A DNA stretch of 64,000 nt, from the NCBI GenBank assembly GCA_016177705.1, contig JACOUT010000018.1, positions 1-64,000 on the forward strand. Reading direction: 5' to 3'. The stretch is from Deltaproteobacteria bacterium. Lineage in GTDB: Bacteria; Myxococcota; UBA727; VGSZ01. Positions 1 to 13,000 of the stretch are shown here, piece by piece. Numbering within the stretch: the stretch's first letter is position 1; the number at the start of each line of letters is the position of its first letter. The notes under the pieces were generated by a model, which worked only from the letters and a program-made list of their open reading frames with translations, ran no database searches and was not told where the DNA came from. The translations under genes were made by a program, and so were the position numbers.

Positions 1-1739
<1,739 letters not shown>

Positions 1740-1862
1740 CGTCGCGACGATCGCAAGACTGGCGCCACGCCTGCAACTGTCGGCCTCGGCACGGAACCAT
1801 TTGCCCCGAAGCCCCCGGATTCACTACCGTGCTTGCCCGGCGCCCGGCGCCTGGGAGCCCAC

Positions 1863-4112
1863 GTGGCGAAGAAGAAGAAGCAGGACCTGCCCAAGGCTGG
1901 CGGCGACAAGGGCAACGAGGCCGACGGCGATCGCGGGCGCGTCGTCGCCATGCTCGCCGTCTGCGCCGCGCTCGGCGTCTCGTGTGGTGCGCTCGCGGTC
2001 GGCAGGTTGCCGGTCCGCGACCTGCTGCCCGGCGCGCGCGCCGCCGGCGCCTTTGCCAAGGGCGACGCCGCGGCGCTCGCCGCCGCGGCCGCGGCCGACC
2101 GCGACGGCCCCGCCGAGCTCGCGCGCGGCGCGCTCGCCGACGCGCTGCTGGTGAACGATTTCGCCGCCGCAGCCGAGCTGCGTGAGCGGATCGCGGCGCT
2201 CGCCAAGGCCGATGTCGGCGCGCGCAAGCTGCCGGAGGCGCTCTATGCGCGCGCCCTGGCCACGCGCATCGGCGTCGACGACCCCTCGCTCGACGGCGAC
2301 CTGGCGGCCGCCGGCGGTGACGACGGCAAGAAGGACGACGACGGCAAGAAGGGCGACGACGCCCCAGAGGGCGCTGCGGCGCCCGAGGTGCACCCGGCGA
2401 TCCTGCTCGCGCGCGCCGCGCGGCGGCTCGACCGGCACATCCCCGACCAGCAGGGGCTCGACCGGAAGGGGCTCGACGACGCCTGGCAGGAGACGCGCCA
2501 GGCGGCGCTTCGACCCGACGCGCCCATCTACGCGATGACCGCGGCGGCGCGCGTGGCGCTCGCGCGTGGCGAACCAGCAGAGGCGCGCGTCTTCCTCGAG
2601 CGCGGGCTCGAGCGTGCGCCCAAGAACGGCATGCTGCTCGCGCTCCTGGTGGTCGCGGGCACCTTCGACCGCCCCGAAGACGAGCAAGCCGCCAAGGCCC
2701 CCGACGAGGAGCCCGAGCCAAAGCCGAAGAAGGACGGCGGCAAGCAGCAGGACCCCGACGAGGACAGCGCGCAGAAACAGCCGAAGAAGAAGGCGCTACC
2801 GGTGACGACTGCCGAGGTGCGCGCGAGCCGCGCGCTCGGCGAGCTGTCGCCGCGCGACGCCGCCGTGGTCGCCTTCACGTTGGAGGCGCTGGCGCTCGCG
2901 CGCGGCGATGCGACGCAGGCAGCGAACCACGCCAAGCGTGTGCTCGCCGAGGCGCCCGCCAGCGGCACGCTGGCCGCGTACCAGGCCGGTCTCTCGCTCT
3001 TGACCGGCGACGTGGCAGCGGCAGAGGAGCTGGTGACGAAGGGGCTCAAGGGCGCCGCAGCCGATCCGGACCTTTTGCTCGCGCGGGCACGCGTGCGGGC
3101 CATGAAGCTGGCGCCGGCGGAGGCCCGCAAGGCCGACGGCCGCGCCACCGCAACCCGCGGCGACGTGCTCGCCCTGCCGCTCGGGCGCCTGGCGCTCGAC
3201 GCGACCGCGCCCGGCTTGCCGTGGCGCATCGAGCTGGACCAATCGGTCTCGCCCGATCGCTGGCTGCGCGCCGAGCGCGCCGCGCGCATGGATGACCTGG
3301 AGGGACGCCTGAGCGTGGTCGAGAACGTCTGGGCGGCGGAGCATGCGCTCGGGCTCGGCGACGTCGCGACCGCCGCCGAAGCCGCCGGCGCGGCGCGCGC
3401 CAAGGCGCCGAAGAACGTCGACGCGCTGTTGGTCGACGCCCGCGTGCGCCTGCTCAAAGGTGATCGTGAGGGCATGCGCGCGGCGTTGCAGGCTGCGCTC
3501 GCGGCCGGCAGCGACGACGCGCGCGTGCCGCTCGCCGCCACGCGCATCGCCTATGACGCCGAGGATCTGGCGCAGACGCGCAGCTACCTCAACGAGCTCG
3601 GCAGGCTCGGGTACAAGAGCCCGGCAGCGCTCGCGCTCACCGCCGTGCTGACGGCGCGCGAGGGCGACGCGAAGGGCGCCCAGGCCGCCATCAAGGAGGC
3701 AGAGACGCTCAGCCCGGACGACGTCGACGTGCTGCGCGGCCGCCTCATGATCGCGCGCCTCGGCGGCAACCTCGTCGAGGTGCGCAAACAGGCCGATCGC
3801 CTGCTCGAGGTCGACGACGCGAGATCGCCCGACCCGCTGGCGCGCGCCTGGGAGGGCGAGGCGCTGTTCCGCAAGGGACAGGGCGAGCGCGCGCAGTCGG
3901 TGCTGGCGAGCGTGCTGGCGGCGCGCCCGGGGCTGGTCGACGCGCACCTGGCGATGGGCATCGCCCTCGCCGGGCCTCGCCCGCTCGACGCCGCGGCCTC
4001 GTTCGCGCAGGCCATCCAGATCGGCGGCGCCGGCGACACGGCCATCGTCGCCGAGGCGACCAAGCGGCGTGCGGCCATCGCCGACGCGCCGCCGCTGCAG
4101 AAGAACAAGTAG
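1863..4112 (+). CDS. Membrane-anchored TPR-repeat protein
   Basis: A 749-residue protein. The start is placed at GTG 1863 because GGGAG lies at 1853-1857, five bases upstream; reading frame open further upstream is antisense to the kinase gene. The N-terminus is lysine-rich (AKKKKQDL), then a single hydrophobic helix at about residues 24-45, so the bulk is probably anchored to the inner membrane. The rest is Ala/Leu-rich helical sequence in the style of degenerate tetratricopeptide repeats, interrupted by two charged Asp/Lys-rich linkers (around residues 155-175 and 280-310). No catalytic motif is seen. A role as a scaffold in a complex is an inference from the fold only. It is divergent from the kinase at 1739 and could share a regulatory region with it. 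Confidence 0.75.
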   Translation: MAKKKKQDLPKAGGDKGNEADGDRGRVVAMLAVCAALGVSCGALAVGRLPVRDLLPGARAAGAFAKGDAAALAAAAAADRDGPAELARGALADALLVNDFAAAAELRERIAALAKADVGARKLPEALYARALATRIGVDDPSLDGDLAAAGGDDGKKDDDGKKGDDAPEGAAAPEVHPAILLARAARRLDRHIPDQQGLDRKGLDDAWQETRQAALRPDAPIYAMTAAARVALARGEPAEARVFLERGLERAPKNGMLLALLVVAGTFDRPEDEQAAKAPDEEPEPKPKKDGGKQQDPDEDSAQKQPKKKALPVTTAEVRASRALGELSPRDAAVVAFTLEALALARGDATQAANHAKRVLAEAPASGTLAAYQAGLSLLTGDVAAAEELVTKGLKGAAADPDLLLARARVRAMKLAPAEARKADGRATATRGDVLALPLGRLALDATAPGLPWRIELDQSVSPDRWLRAERAARMDDLEGRLSVVENVWAAEHALGLGDVATAAEAAGAARAKAPKNVDALLVDARVRLLKGDREGMRAALQAALAAGSDDARVPLAATRIAYDAEDLAQTRSYLNELGRLGYKSPAALALTAVLTAREGDAKGAQAAIKEAETLSPDDVDVLRGRLMIARLGGNLVEVRKQADRLLEVDDARSPDPLARAWEGEALFRKGQGERAQSVLASVLAARPGLVDAHLAMGIALAGPRPLDAAASFAQAIQIGGAGDTAIVAEATKRRAAIADAPPLQKNK

Positions 4113-4850
4113 CGCGCGTTTCGCCGCCGCGCTGCCATGGGTCCATTGGCGCGTGCTGGGGCCGGGCGGACCTGATCGCGGGACGGGCCGGGGGCGAGTG
4201 TGGATCCGCCTGCGCGGCCTGGCGGTCCGGACCCTCAGCAACGGGGCGTTTCGCGCCGACACCGTCGGCGGCTTGGTGGCGACTCCGCGGGCGTGGTGTC
4301 CTGCCCGCTGGGCGCTTCGGCGGACCCACACTCGCCCCCGACCCTTCGTGCAGATTCGCAGACGCTCAGGGTGCCGCGGCGCTGATGCGCGCGTCCTCCG
4401 CGAGCACCGCCACTGCGATGTAGGCTCCCGCTCGATGCTTGCGTCGCAGGAGCTCCGCCGCCTTGTGCGTCATCGCCAGAGTCGGTTGATTCGCGCGCGC
4501 TTCGTTGATGGTTGCGCACGGCCGGCAGCCGCGGGCACGTCGCCGACTCCCGCGCATCGCCTCTGCGGGGAGCAACCCGGCGCGCGCAGCGCAGCGAGCA
4601 CGCCGCGACCGCGGATGTCCCCTCGCTAATCGCGGGGCCAACGGCCGTGCGCTGTTCGTCGGCAGGGCGCCCGAGGTCGCGCTGCTGGGCGGCCCATTGA
4701 TGCAAGAAGATAGCCGCCAAGTGGCGACCAGCACCTGAACAGATGGGTGGGTGGCTTTTGGTGGCGCGAGTGGGGTGGTTCTTCCTGACCGTTGACAGGC
4801 CTGGTCCCCTTCGATTGTGAACGCTGGCACGCGGTGGCAGGGTTCAGTCC
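4113..4850. other. 738-nt stretch without a convincing gene
   Basis: No frame on either strand shows a recognisable protein family or a start with a good ribosome binding site. It contains the long inverted repeat at 4189-4340. On the minus strand, from about 4530 down to 4366, one frame reads as a plausible amphipathic C-terminus (THKAAELLRRKHRAGAY, then IAVAVLAEDA) before a stop, which could be the tail of a decayed gene. The stretch has less regular codon periodicity than its neighbours. It may be a degraded insertion region. Confidence 0.4.
4189..4340. repeat. Long imperfect inverted repeat, possible MITE-like remnant
   Basis: The arm at 4189-4210 is repeated inverted at 4319-4340: 22 positions with a single mismatch (A at 4204 against the equivalent of G). 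A further three bases on the outer side (4185-4187 against 4342-4344) also pair. The arms enclose about 108 bp with no coding sense. Terminal arms of this length around a short non-coding core fit a miniature inverted-repeat element or transposon remnant. No clear target-site duplication was found. Confidence 0.5.
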
Positions 4851-5321
4851 GTGAAGAACTACGACGACGAGTACGCGACCTGCGCTGCCACATACGCCAC
4901 GCTGCGTGTCTATCCGGGCGCGCTCGATCCCGATGTCGTGACACGTCGTCTTGGGCTCGAACCCTCGGACATTCAACACGCCGGAGAACAGGGTGCCTCG
5001 CAACGCGCCCACGGGCGAGGCGCAACGCCACCAATTCGCACCGCCGCCCGGCCCAATGGGTGGTTTCTGTCCTCCGAGCGGCAAGTGGTGTCGCGCGACT
5101 GCAGACGCCACATCGACTGGCTGGTCGACCGCGTGATGGGCCGACGGGAGGAGCTGCTCGCGTTGCGGCAGGGCGGGGCACGAATGGACGTTTCGTGTTT
5201 CTGGGCCTCGCGGGGCGGGCACGGGGGGCCGTCGCTCCTACCGCAGCAAATGGCAGCACTCTGCGCGCTCGACCTCGAGATTTGGTTCGACTGCTACTGG
5301 TGGCCGGCGGAACAGACGTGA
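4851..5321 (+). CDS. DUF4279-like protein
   Basis: A 156-residue protein with GTG start at 4851; AGGG about eight bases upstream is a weak ribosome site. The N-terminus has the pattern TYATLRVYPG, then LDPDVVTRRLGLEPSD, followed by a GWFLSSE strand, an acidic/hydrophobic helix and a C-terminal LDLEIWFDCYWW strand. These are the landmarks I know from DUF4279 proteins, small single-domain proteins of unknown function often found in variable regions, sometimes near polymorphic toxins. It sits isolated between two non-coding stretches, which fits a recently gained or orphaned gene. Codon use is more mixed than in neighbouring genes. Function unknown; an immunity role would be a guess. Confidence 0.65.
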   Translation: MKNYDDEYATCAATYATLRVYPGALDPDVVTRRLGLEPSDIQHAGEQGASQRAHGRGATPPIRTAARPNGWFLSSERQVVSRDCRRHIDWLVDRVMGRREELLALRQGGARMDVSCFWASRGGHGGPSLLPQQMAALCALDLEIWFDCYWWPAEQT

Positions 5322-5767
5322 ACGTCGAGGCGGAAGGCCTTTCGGCCGTACGCGAACGGCACGAAAGCCCGGGCCGCCTATGCCAATGTCAACCGACGCA
5401 GACGCTCGATGGTTGGCGCTGCCCTTGCGTGGTGTGTGGCATCGGCGGCGCTCGGGAGCGGTAGGGGCGCGCCGCATGCCTCGGCACCAGGGGCGGCAAG
5501 CGGGGGCCGTCGACGCGGAGCGCCCGGAGGCCCGCACGACGGCCGCGTCACCAACTCCCCGCGTGACGACGCCAACCGCACGCCGGCCCCACTGAGGCAC
5601 GACGGCCGCTTACGCGAGACGCCCGTCGCCAAACGACGCGACCGCCGACGGCTGGCGGCGGCCGCGCGAGCCGGCACGACGACGAAGGGGCCGAGGACAG
5701 CGGAGCGGCGACGGCCCCCGCTCACCGCCCCGTCGCCCGAACCGGGTCAGCCGAGGATCTCCCGCGC
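5322..5767. other. 446-nt stretch without a convincing gene
   Basis: Between the DUF4279-like gene and the end of ettA. Only Arg-rich translations with no family resemblance appear in any frame. I see no tRNA, no clear terminator with a T-run and no long repeat. It borders the other poorly coding stretch (4113-4850), so both may belong to one decayed accessory region. Confidence 0.4.
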
Positions 5768-7435
<1,668 letters not shown>

Positions 7436-7559
7436 CGCGTACCTCTGCAGGCTGTGCCTTCTCAGAACTGTCGACGCCCTTTGGTGCGCCGGCGCGCCCG
7501 ACGCAACCCCTTCGCGTTGCGCGTCGCCGAGGTGGGCTGAGCTTGCTACAAGGAAGCGC

Positions 7560-8654
7560 ATGTCGCCGCTCGACGAGCTGAAGCTGCTGCTACGCCCCGC
7601 GGGTGGCGGTCTGTACCTGGTCTCCACGGGACGCGCCGAGCAGGTCGCGCTGCAGCGTCGCTTCTACGCCGTCGACTCCGACGAGGACGTGACGCGCGCC
7701 TTTCACGACGTGCTCGCGTGCATCGCCGACGCCAAGGTGGTGATGCTCGGCATCCCCTCCGACGTCGGCGCCGGCTTCCGGCGCGGCGCCAACCTCGGGC
7801 CGCAGTCGGTGCGCGCGCAGCTGCTCGCCGAGGATCCGGAGTGGGCCACCAAGAACCTGGCGCGCGGCGTCATCGACATCGGTGACGTGTTCGTGGTGCC
7901 GCAGTTGCTCGAGGACGAGATGCTGGCAGAGGCGCAGTTACAGCGCTCGCGCCGCGCGCTCTATCCGGACGTCGGCGAGGCCGAGCGCGCGTCCCTGCCC
8001 TGCTCGCCGCTCAGCATCGCCGAGCGCGCGCTCGCGCTGGTGCAACGCATCAACCCGCGCGCCAAGCCGCTGGTGCTCGGCGGCGATCACTCGGTGGCGT
8101 GGCCGGTGGTGAAGGCGATGTTCGACGGGGGTAAGCGCTTCACCATCGTGCAGTCGGACGCGCACACCGACCTGCTCGAGGAGCGCCTGGGCATCAGGAC
8201 CTGCTTCGCCACCTGGACCTGGCGTGCCAACGAGCTGCTCGGGCGCGGCGGGCGCGTGCTGCAGGTGGGCATTCGCGCCACGCGCTTCACCAAGGAGCAC
8301 TGGGAGTCGACGCTCGGCGTGCGCCAGTGGTGGGCGAGCGACGTTCGACGCGATCCGGACGCAGCGCTGCGAGAGCTGCTCACCGCGGCGCGCGCGCGCG
8401 GGGAGCCCGTGTACCTGTCGAACGACATCGACGGCACCGACGCCGCCGACGCCGACGCCACCGGCACGCCCGAACCGGACGGCTTGGCGGTCGACTGGCT
8501 GTGCACGCTCATCGACGAGCTGGGCCGGTCGCCGGGGCTCGTCGGCGCCGACCTGGTCGAGGTCGCGCCGCTGCTCGGCAAGGACGGCGGGCGGCGCACG
8601 CTCGAGGTGGCCGCACGCTATCTGCGCCACAGCGTCGACGCCCTGCTACACTGA
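7560..8654 (+). CDS. Arginase/agmatinase-family ureohydrolase
   Basis: A 364-residue ureohydrolase, a cytoplasmic binuclear Mn enzyme family that splits guanidino groups (arginine, agmatine, formiminoglutamate or similar). All metal-ligand motifs are present: GGDHS, SDAHTD, and SNDIDGTDA, where the usual final DP of the third motif reads DA; it is followed by TGTPEPDGL. ATG start at 7560 with AGGA five bases upstream. An N-terminal extension of about 55 residues precedes the core. Which guanidino substrate is used cannot be told from the motifs. AstA at 15135 and the arginine operon at 58621-64000 make an arginine-related substrate plausible, but that is inference. Confidence 0.9.
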   Translation: MSPLDELKLLLRPAGGGLYLVSTGRAEQVALQRRFYAVDSDEDVTRAFHDVLACIADAKVVMLGIPSDVGAGFRRGANLGPQSVRAQLLAEDPEWATKNLARGVIDIGDVFVVPQLLEDEMLAEAQLQRSRRALYPDVGEAERASLPCSPLSIAERALALVQRINPRAKPLVLGGDHSVAWPVVKAMFDGGKRFTIVQSDAHTDLLEERLGIRTCFATWTWRANELLGRGGRVLQVGIRATRFTKEHWESTLGVRQWWASDVRRDPDAALRELLTAARARGEPVYLSNDIDGTDAADADATGTPEPDGLAVDWLCTLIDELGRSPGLVGADLVEVAPLLGKDGGRRTLEVAARYLRHSVDALLH

Positions 8655-8661
8655 GCGCGCC

Positions 8662-9312
8662 GTGGCGACCAAAGTGCCCCCAACCGGACGCAGGACATCG
8701 CAGCCCGACTCGACGGAGCTGTCGGTCGTGCCGGCGCTCAGCGATCCGATGAGCGAGCCGATCGGGCGAGAGCGGTCGGGCGAGGTGTTCAGCGGCACCG
8801 GCACCAACGCCGCCGATCCCGCCACCTCGGAGGTAAGCGTCATCGAGGCCATCGAGGACGCGTCGACCGGTTCGCGAGAGCTCGACGGCGGCGGCGAGGC
8901 GGCGCCGCCCGACGATCGCGCACCGACGCAGGTCATGAAGGTCGCCTTCAGCGACCTTGGGCCACCCGACCTCGAATCCGGCGCGCGCTCGCTCGAGGTG
9001 CGCACCTGGCGCGGACAGGCGCCCGTCCGACCGGCCTCCGACCTGCGCTCGGGCGGCTCCGCCTTCGCCATCGCCGACACCAAGCAGACCGCGATGCGCG
9101 ACCCGACCCGCGTCGACACCGAGCTCGAGGCCTCCGAGCACGCCGGCGTCGACGTCGACGCCTTGCGCAATGACCTCGAGGACATCGAGCGGCTGCTGCG
9201 CGCCACCAAGGCCCAGGTGGCGGGCCTCAACATGGAGGCGGTGCGCGGGCTGAACGCGCAGCTCACCGCGGCGCTCCACCGAGTCGTCGAGGCGCGCAGC
9301 CGCCTACGTTGA
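8662..9312 (+). CDS. Hypothetical protein with C-terminal helical segment
   Basis: About 216 residues from GTG 8662, eight bases after the ureohydrolase stop, so probably co-transcribed. ATG 8749 is an alternative start; neither has a strong ribosome site. The first 140 residues are polar, low-complexity and likely disordered. The last 60 residues are a charged helix (DVDALRNDLEDIERLLRATK) suited to coiled-coil pairing. No signal peptide, membrane segment or known domain. I do not recognise the family. Confidence 0.6.
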   Translation: MATKVPPTGRRTSQPDSTELSVVPALSDPMSEPIGRERSGEVFSGTGTNAADPATSEVSVIEAIEDASTGSRELDGGGEAAPPDDRAPTQVMKVAFSDLGPPDLESGARSLEVRTWRGQAPVRPASDLRSGGSAFAIADTKQTAMRDPTRVDTELEASEHAGVDVDALRNDLEDIERLLRATKAQVAGLNMEAVRGLNAQLTAALHRVVEARSRLR

Positions 9313-9417
9313 ACCGCGTTGAACCCGACGGGCGGAGCGGGGCGCGGTCCGGATCCCGCGCGACGAACGAGCGTGCGGGGCATCTGACAGACCGGACGTC
9401 GAGCCAGGAGAGCGTTG

Positions 9418-9936
9418 GTGGAAGCCCATGGGGAACCGATGAGCGCCACGTCGAGCGTGATCGAGCAGCTTGTTCGTCAGAGCATCCTCGCCGAGGTCGC
9501 GGCGATGACGCTGTACACCAGGCTGGCGAACCGAGTGACCGAGGACGAGCCACGCCGCCTGCTGCGTATGCTGGCGGCGGCGGAGGAGGGCCACATCGGG
9601 CGCCTCACGGACCTGGTGACGTCGCTCGGAGAGGAGGGCGCAGGTGCGCTCGGCAAGGTCGGCTTCGTCGCCGGGCTGCGCCAGGAGGCGGGCAAGCAGC
9701 TCGACGAGCAGCTTCGCGACCTGGGCCTGTCCGAATCGTCGACCGTAAGCGAGCTGGTACGCTTCGCCGTCCGCATGGAGACCAAGGCAGGGGGGCACTA
9801 CGAGCGGCTCGCCGTCGAGGCCGTCGACGTGCGTATCCGCGACTTCTTCGCGGTGCTGGTCGAGGAGGAGGCGGGCCACGCGAAACAGCTCGAGAACCTC
9901 CGTGAGATGCTCGAGGCGAGCGCGCCGCCGTCCTGA
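9418..9936 (+). CDS. Ferritin-like / rubrerythrin-type di-iron protein
   Basis: About 172 residues, four-helix-bundle type. Carboxylate/histidine ligand patterns are spaced as in erythrin-like ferritins: a Glu in SILAEVAAMTLY, the pair EEGH in the second helix, a Glu in METKAGGHYERL in the third and EEEAGH in the fourth. Such proteins bind two irons and act in peroxide handling or iron oxidation in the cytoplasm. Start chosen at GTG 9418 because AGGAG (9406-9410) lies seven bases upstream; TTG 9415 and ATG 9439 are alternatives. No rubredoxin domain follows. Partners unknown; it sits alone between the hypothetical gene and a kinase gene. Confidence 0.8.
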   Translation: MEAHGEPMSATSSVIEQLVRQSILAEVAAMTLYTRLANRVTEDEPRRLLRMLAAAEEGHIGRLTDLVTSLGEEGAGALGKVGFVAGLRQEAGKQLDEQLRDLGLSESSTVSELVRFAVRMETKAGGHYERLAVEAVDVRIRDFFAVLVEEEAGHAKQLENLREMLEASAPPS

Positions 9937-10028
9937 TCACCGCGGCGCGGCACGGACAGGCGGTGCCACCGCGGGCGCACCGACGAATCGTCTTGCGGGC
10001 GCCAGGCCGGTGACCGATCGTGTGGCGG

Positions 10029-13000
10029 ATGCCCGCCTCGCCCGACAACATCGGCAGGTTTCAGATCGTCGCCGAGCTCGGCCGCGGCGGCATGGGCATC
10101 GTCTACAAGGTGAAGGATCCACGCAGCGGCCAGCTCATGGCGCTCAAGATGATCCCGCCGGAGGCGCTGGCGCGCGCCGACTCCGAGCTGCGCTTCAAGC
10201 GGGAGTTCCGCGCCATGCAGCGCGTCGAGCACCCGAACGTCATCCGCGTGTTCGACGCGGGCACGCACGAGGGCTGCCCCTACTTCACCATGGAGCTGAT
10301 CGAGGGACGCGACGTCCGTCGCTGGCTCGACGGCGACGAGCCGGTGGTGCCGAGCGGTAAGGATCCGCCGCCCGCGGGCCTGCTCACCGAGGAGCAGCGG
10401 CGACGACTAAACGATCCGGTGCGAACCAAGAAGCTGGCGGACGCGGTCGTGCAGGTGGCCTACGCGCTCGCCGAGATCCACCGACACCGCATCGTTCACC
10501 GCGACCTCAAGCCCGACAACATCCTGGTGTCGAAGGCCGGCGTCGTGAAGCTGATGGACTTCGGTATCGCCAAGCAGCTCTCGGCGGCGTCGGAGCACAG
10601 CTCGGGCGGCATGGTGGTCGGCACCTTCAAGTACCTGTCCCCCGAGCAGGCGCTCGGGGCCGAGGTCGACGGCCGCGCCGACCTCTACTGTCTCGGCATC
10701 ATCCTCTACGAGCTGCTCGCGGGCCGGCACCCGTTCTACTCGGAGAATTCGGTCGGCTACGCCTACCACCACGCGCGCAAGCCGCCGCCCGACATCACCA
10801 AGTTCAACCCGGAGGTGCACAAGGGCCTGAAGGCGGTGTGCGAGCGGCTGACCAAGAAGGATCCGCGTGAGCGCTATCCGACGGCCGAGGACGTTGTGGT
10901 CGCCATTCGCGAGGCGATGACCGGCTTCGCCGAAGGGATCTCGACCAAGTACCGGGCGGCGCCCAAGGGTGCCAAAGACCTGCCGTTCGAGTTGGCCAAG
11001 GACCAGCTGTTCGCGCCCTCCCTGGTGGGACGGGCGCCCGCGCAGCGCCAGTTGCTGTCCTGCGTCGAGCAGTTGCTCGCAGGGCGTGGCGCCGTGGTCG
11101 CGCTCACCGGGCCGCGCGGCATCGGCAAGACCCGCCTGGTGCGCGAGGTCGCGGGCCTAGCCAAGGCGCGCAACATCGACTTCCTGTGGGGCACCTGCGG
11201 CGGGGGCGGCCTGCCCTACCAACCCTACCTCGACATCCTCGACCAGCTCGTGCAGCGCGCCGCTGACACGCTGCCCGCCGACGAGCTGCGTCGCCTGCTC
11301 GGCGACGAGGCGCGCGTGCTGGCCCGGCACGTCGCCGCCTTCGAGCACCTCGAGCCCGAGGTGCGGCCGCGCCCGGCGCCGCAGCTCGACCCGCAAGGTG
11401 AGCGCGTGCGCTTCCTCTCGGCGGTGACGGCCTTCCTCGGGCGCAGCGCGGCGGCGCAGCCGCGCGTGGTGGTCGTCGACGAGATCCACGCTGCCGACGA
11501 GATGTCCCTGCAATTGACGCGTCACCTCGCCGACACGCTGGCGCGCGCCGACCCGCCGGGCGAAGGGCCGGCGCAGCGCTTCTCGCCGCTCGCGCTGGTA
11601 TTCACGCTCGATCCGGCCGAGACCGGCGCTGAGGAGGCGCGCGCGCTGCTGTCCCGTCTCTCACAGGAGCGCGGCTTCCTGTCGCTGTCGCTGTCGCCGC
11701 TCAACCCCGTCGAGGTGCAGGAGATGCTCGCCTCGATGATCGGCGGCGGCGAGGTGGCCCAGGCGCTGGCCGACTACCTGCACCGAGAGACCGAGGGCAT
11801 CCCCGGCCACGTGGAGGAGCGCGTGCGCGCCTGGGCCGAGAGCGGCGAGCTGCGACGGAAGGGCCGCCAGTGGGTGCTGCAGCGCGCGCGCACGGCCGCG
11901 AAGGTTTCGGCGGCCGACGCCGGTGTCGCCGACGTGCGTCCACAGGCCCGCGCGGAGACCGGCGTGCTCGCCGACGCCGTCGCCGACGACGTGGTCGCGA
12001 TCAAGAACGCGACGCGCGCCGACATCCCGCTGCCCGACGTCGTGGCGCAGCCGAGCGCGCGCCGCATCGGCCGCCTGTCGGCGCTGGCGCGCGACGTCGC
12101 CGAGCGCATGGCCATCGTGGGGGAACGCGTGCCGAGCGCGCTGTTGGTGCGCGTCGCGCTACGCGGGGAGGACGAGCTGGTCGATGCGCTCGACGAGCTC
12201 TTGAAGCGCGAGATCGTCGTCGAGGACAAGCTGCAGGACTTCTTCCGATTCAAGGAGGGCGCCGACGCGGCCGCCTTGGTCGCCGGCCTCACCATCGAGA
12301 AGCGCCAGCACCTGCACCTGTTGGTGGCGCGCACGCTGGAGGAGGACGCCAAGCGCAACCGCCGCGCCGTGGACCCCGAGGAGCAGGCGCGCCACTACCA
12401 GCGCGGCGGCGACATGGTGAAGGCCATCGAGCAGCTGATGCAGGCCGCGCGCATGTCATTGGCCGCCAGCGCCACCCAGAGCGCCGCGCAGCGCGTGGGC
12501 GAAGCGCAGGAGCTGTTGCAGGCGCAACTCAAGCTGCGGCCGAGCGACGCGCAGTTGCTGCGTTGTGACGTCGAGCTGGTGCTGCTGCGCCTCGACGTGC
12601 TCTCCGCCGTCAACGTCCACACCGAGTGCGTCGATCTGGCGCGGCGCCGACTGCCCCGCATGCGCAACCTGGTGGACGCACGGCTGGTCAGCGAGACGCT
12701 GTTGCGCCTCGCCTCGTCGGAGCGCGTGCTCGGCGACCTGGACGAGGCGCTGACCCACGTCGGCGAGGTGCTGGCAATGACCGAGCGCGGCGGCAACCAC
12801 GCGCTGCGCTGCCGCGCCAAGAGCCTGTGCGGCTCCATCTACGAGCAGCGCGGCCAATTCGAGCTGGCCGCCCGCTACTACGCGGACGCGCTCGAGCTGG
12901 CGCGCATGATCGGCGACGAGCTCGAGGAGGAGCGCGCCCGCTTCGCCATCGCGCAGCGGCGGCTGACCGCCGGCGACCTGGCGCCTGCCAAGGAGGACTT

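Noticed and set aside
4366..5259. 297-codon minus frame opposite the DUF4279-like gene
   Set aside because: Arg/Ala/Pro-rich with no family; it runs across the plus-strand gene. Only its last 50 residues look protein-like, noted as a possible remnant.
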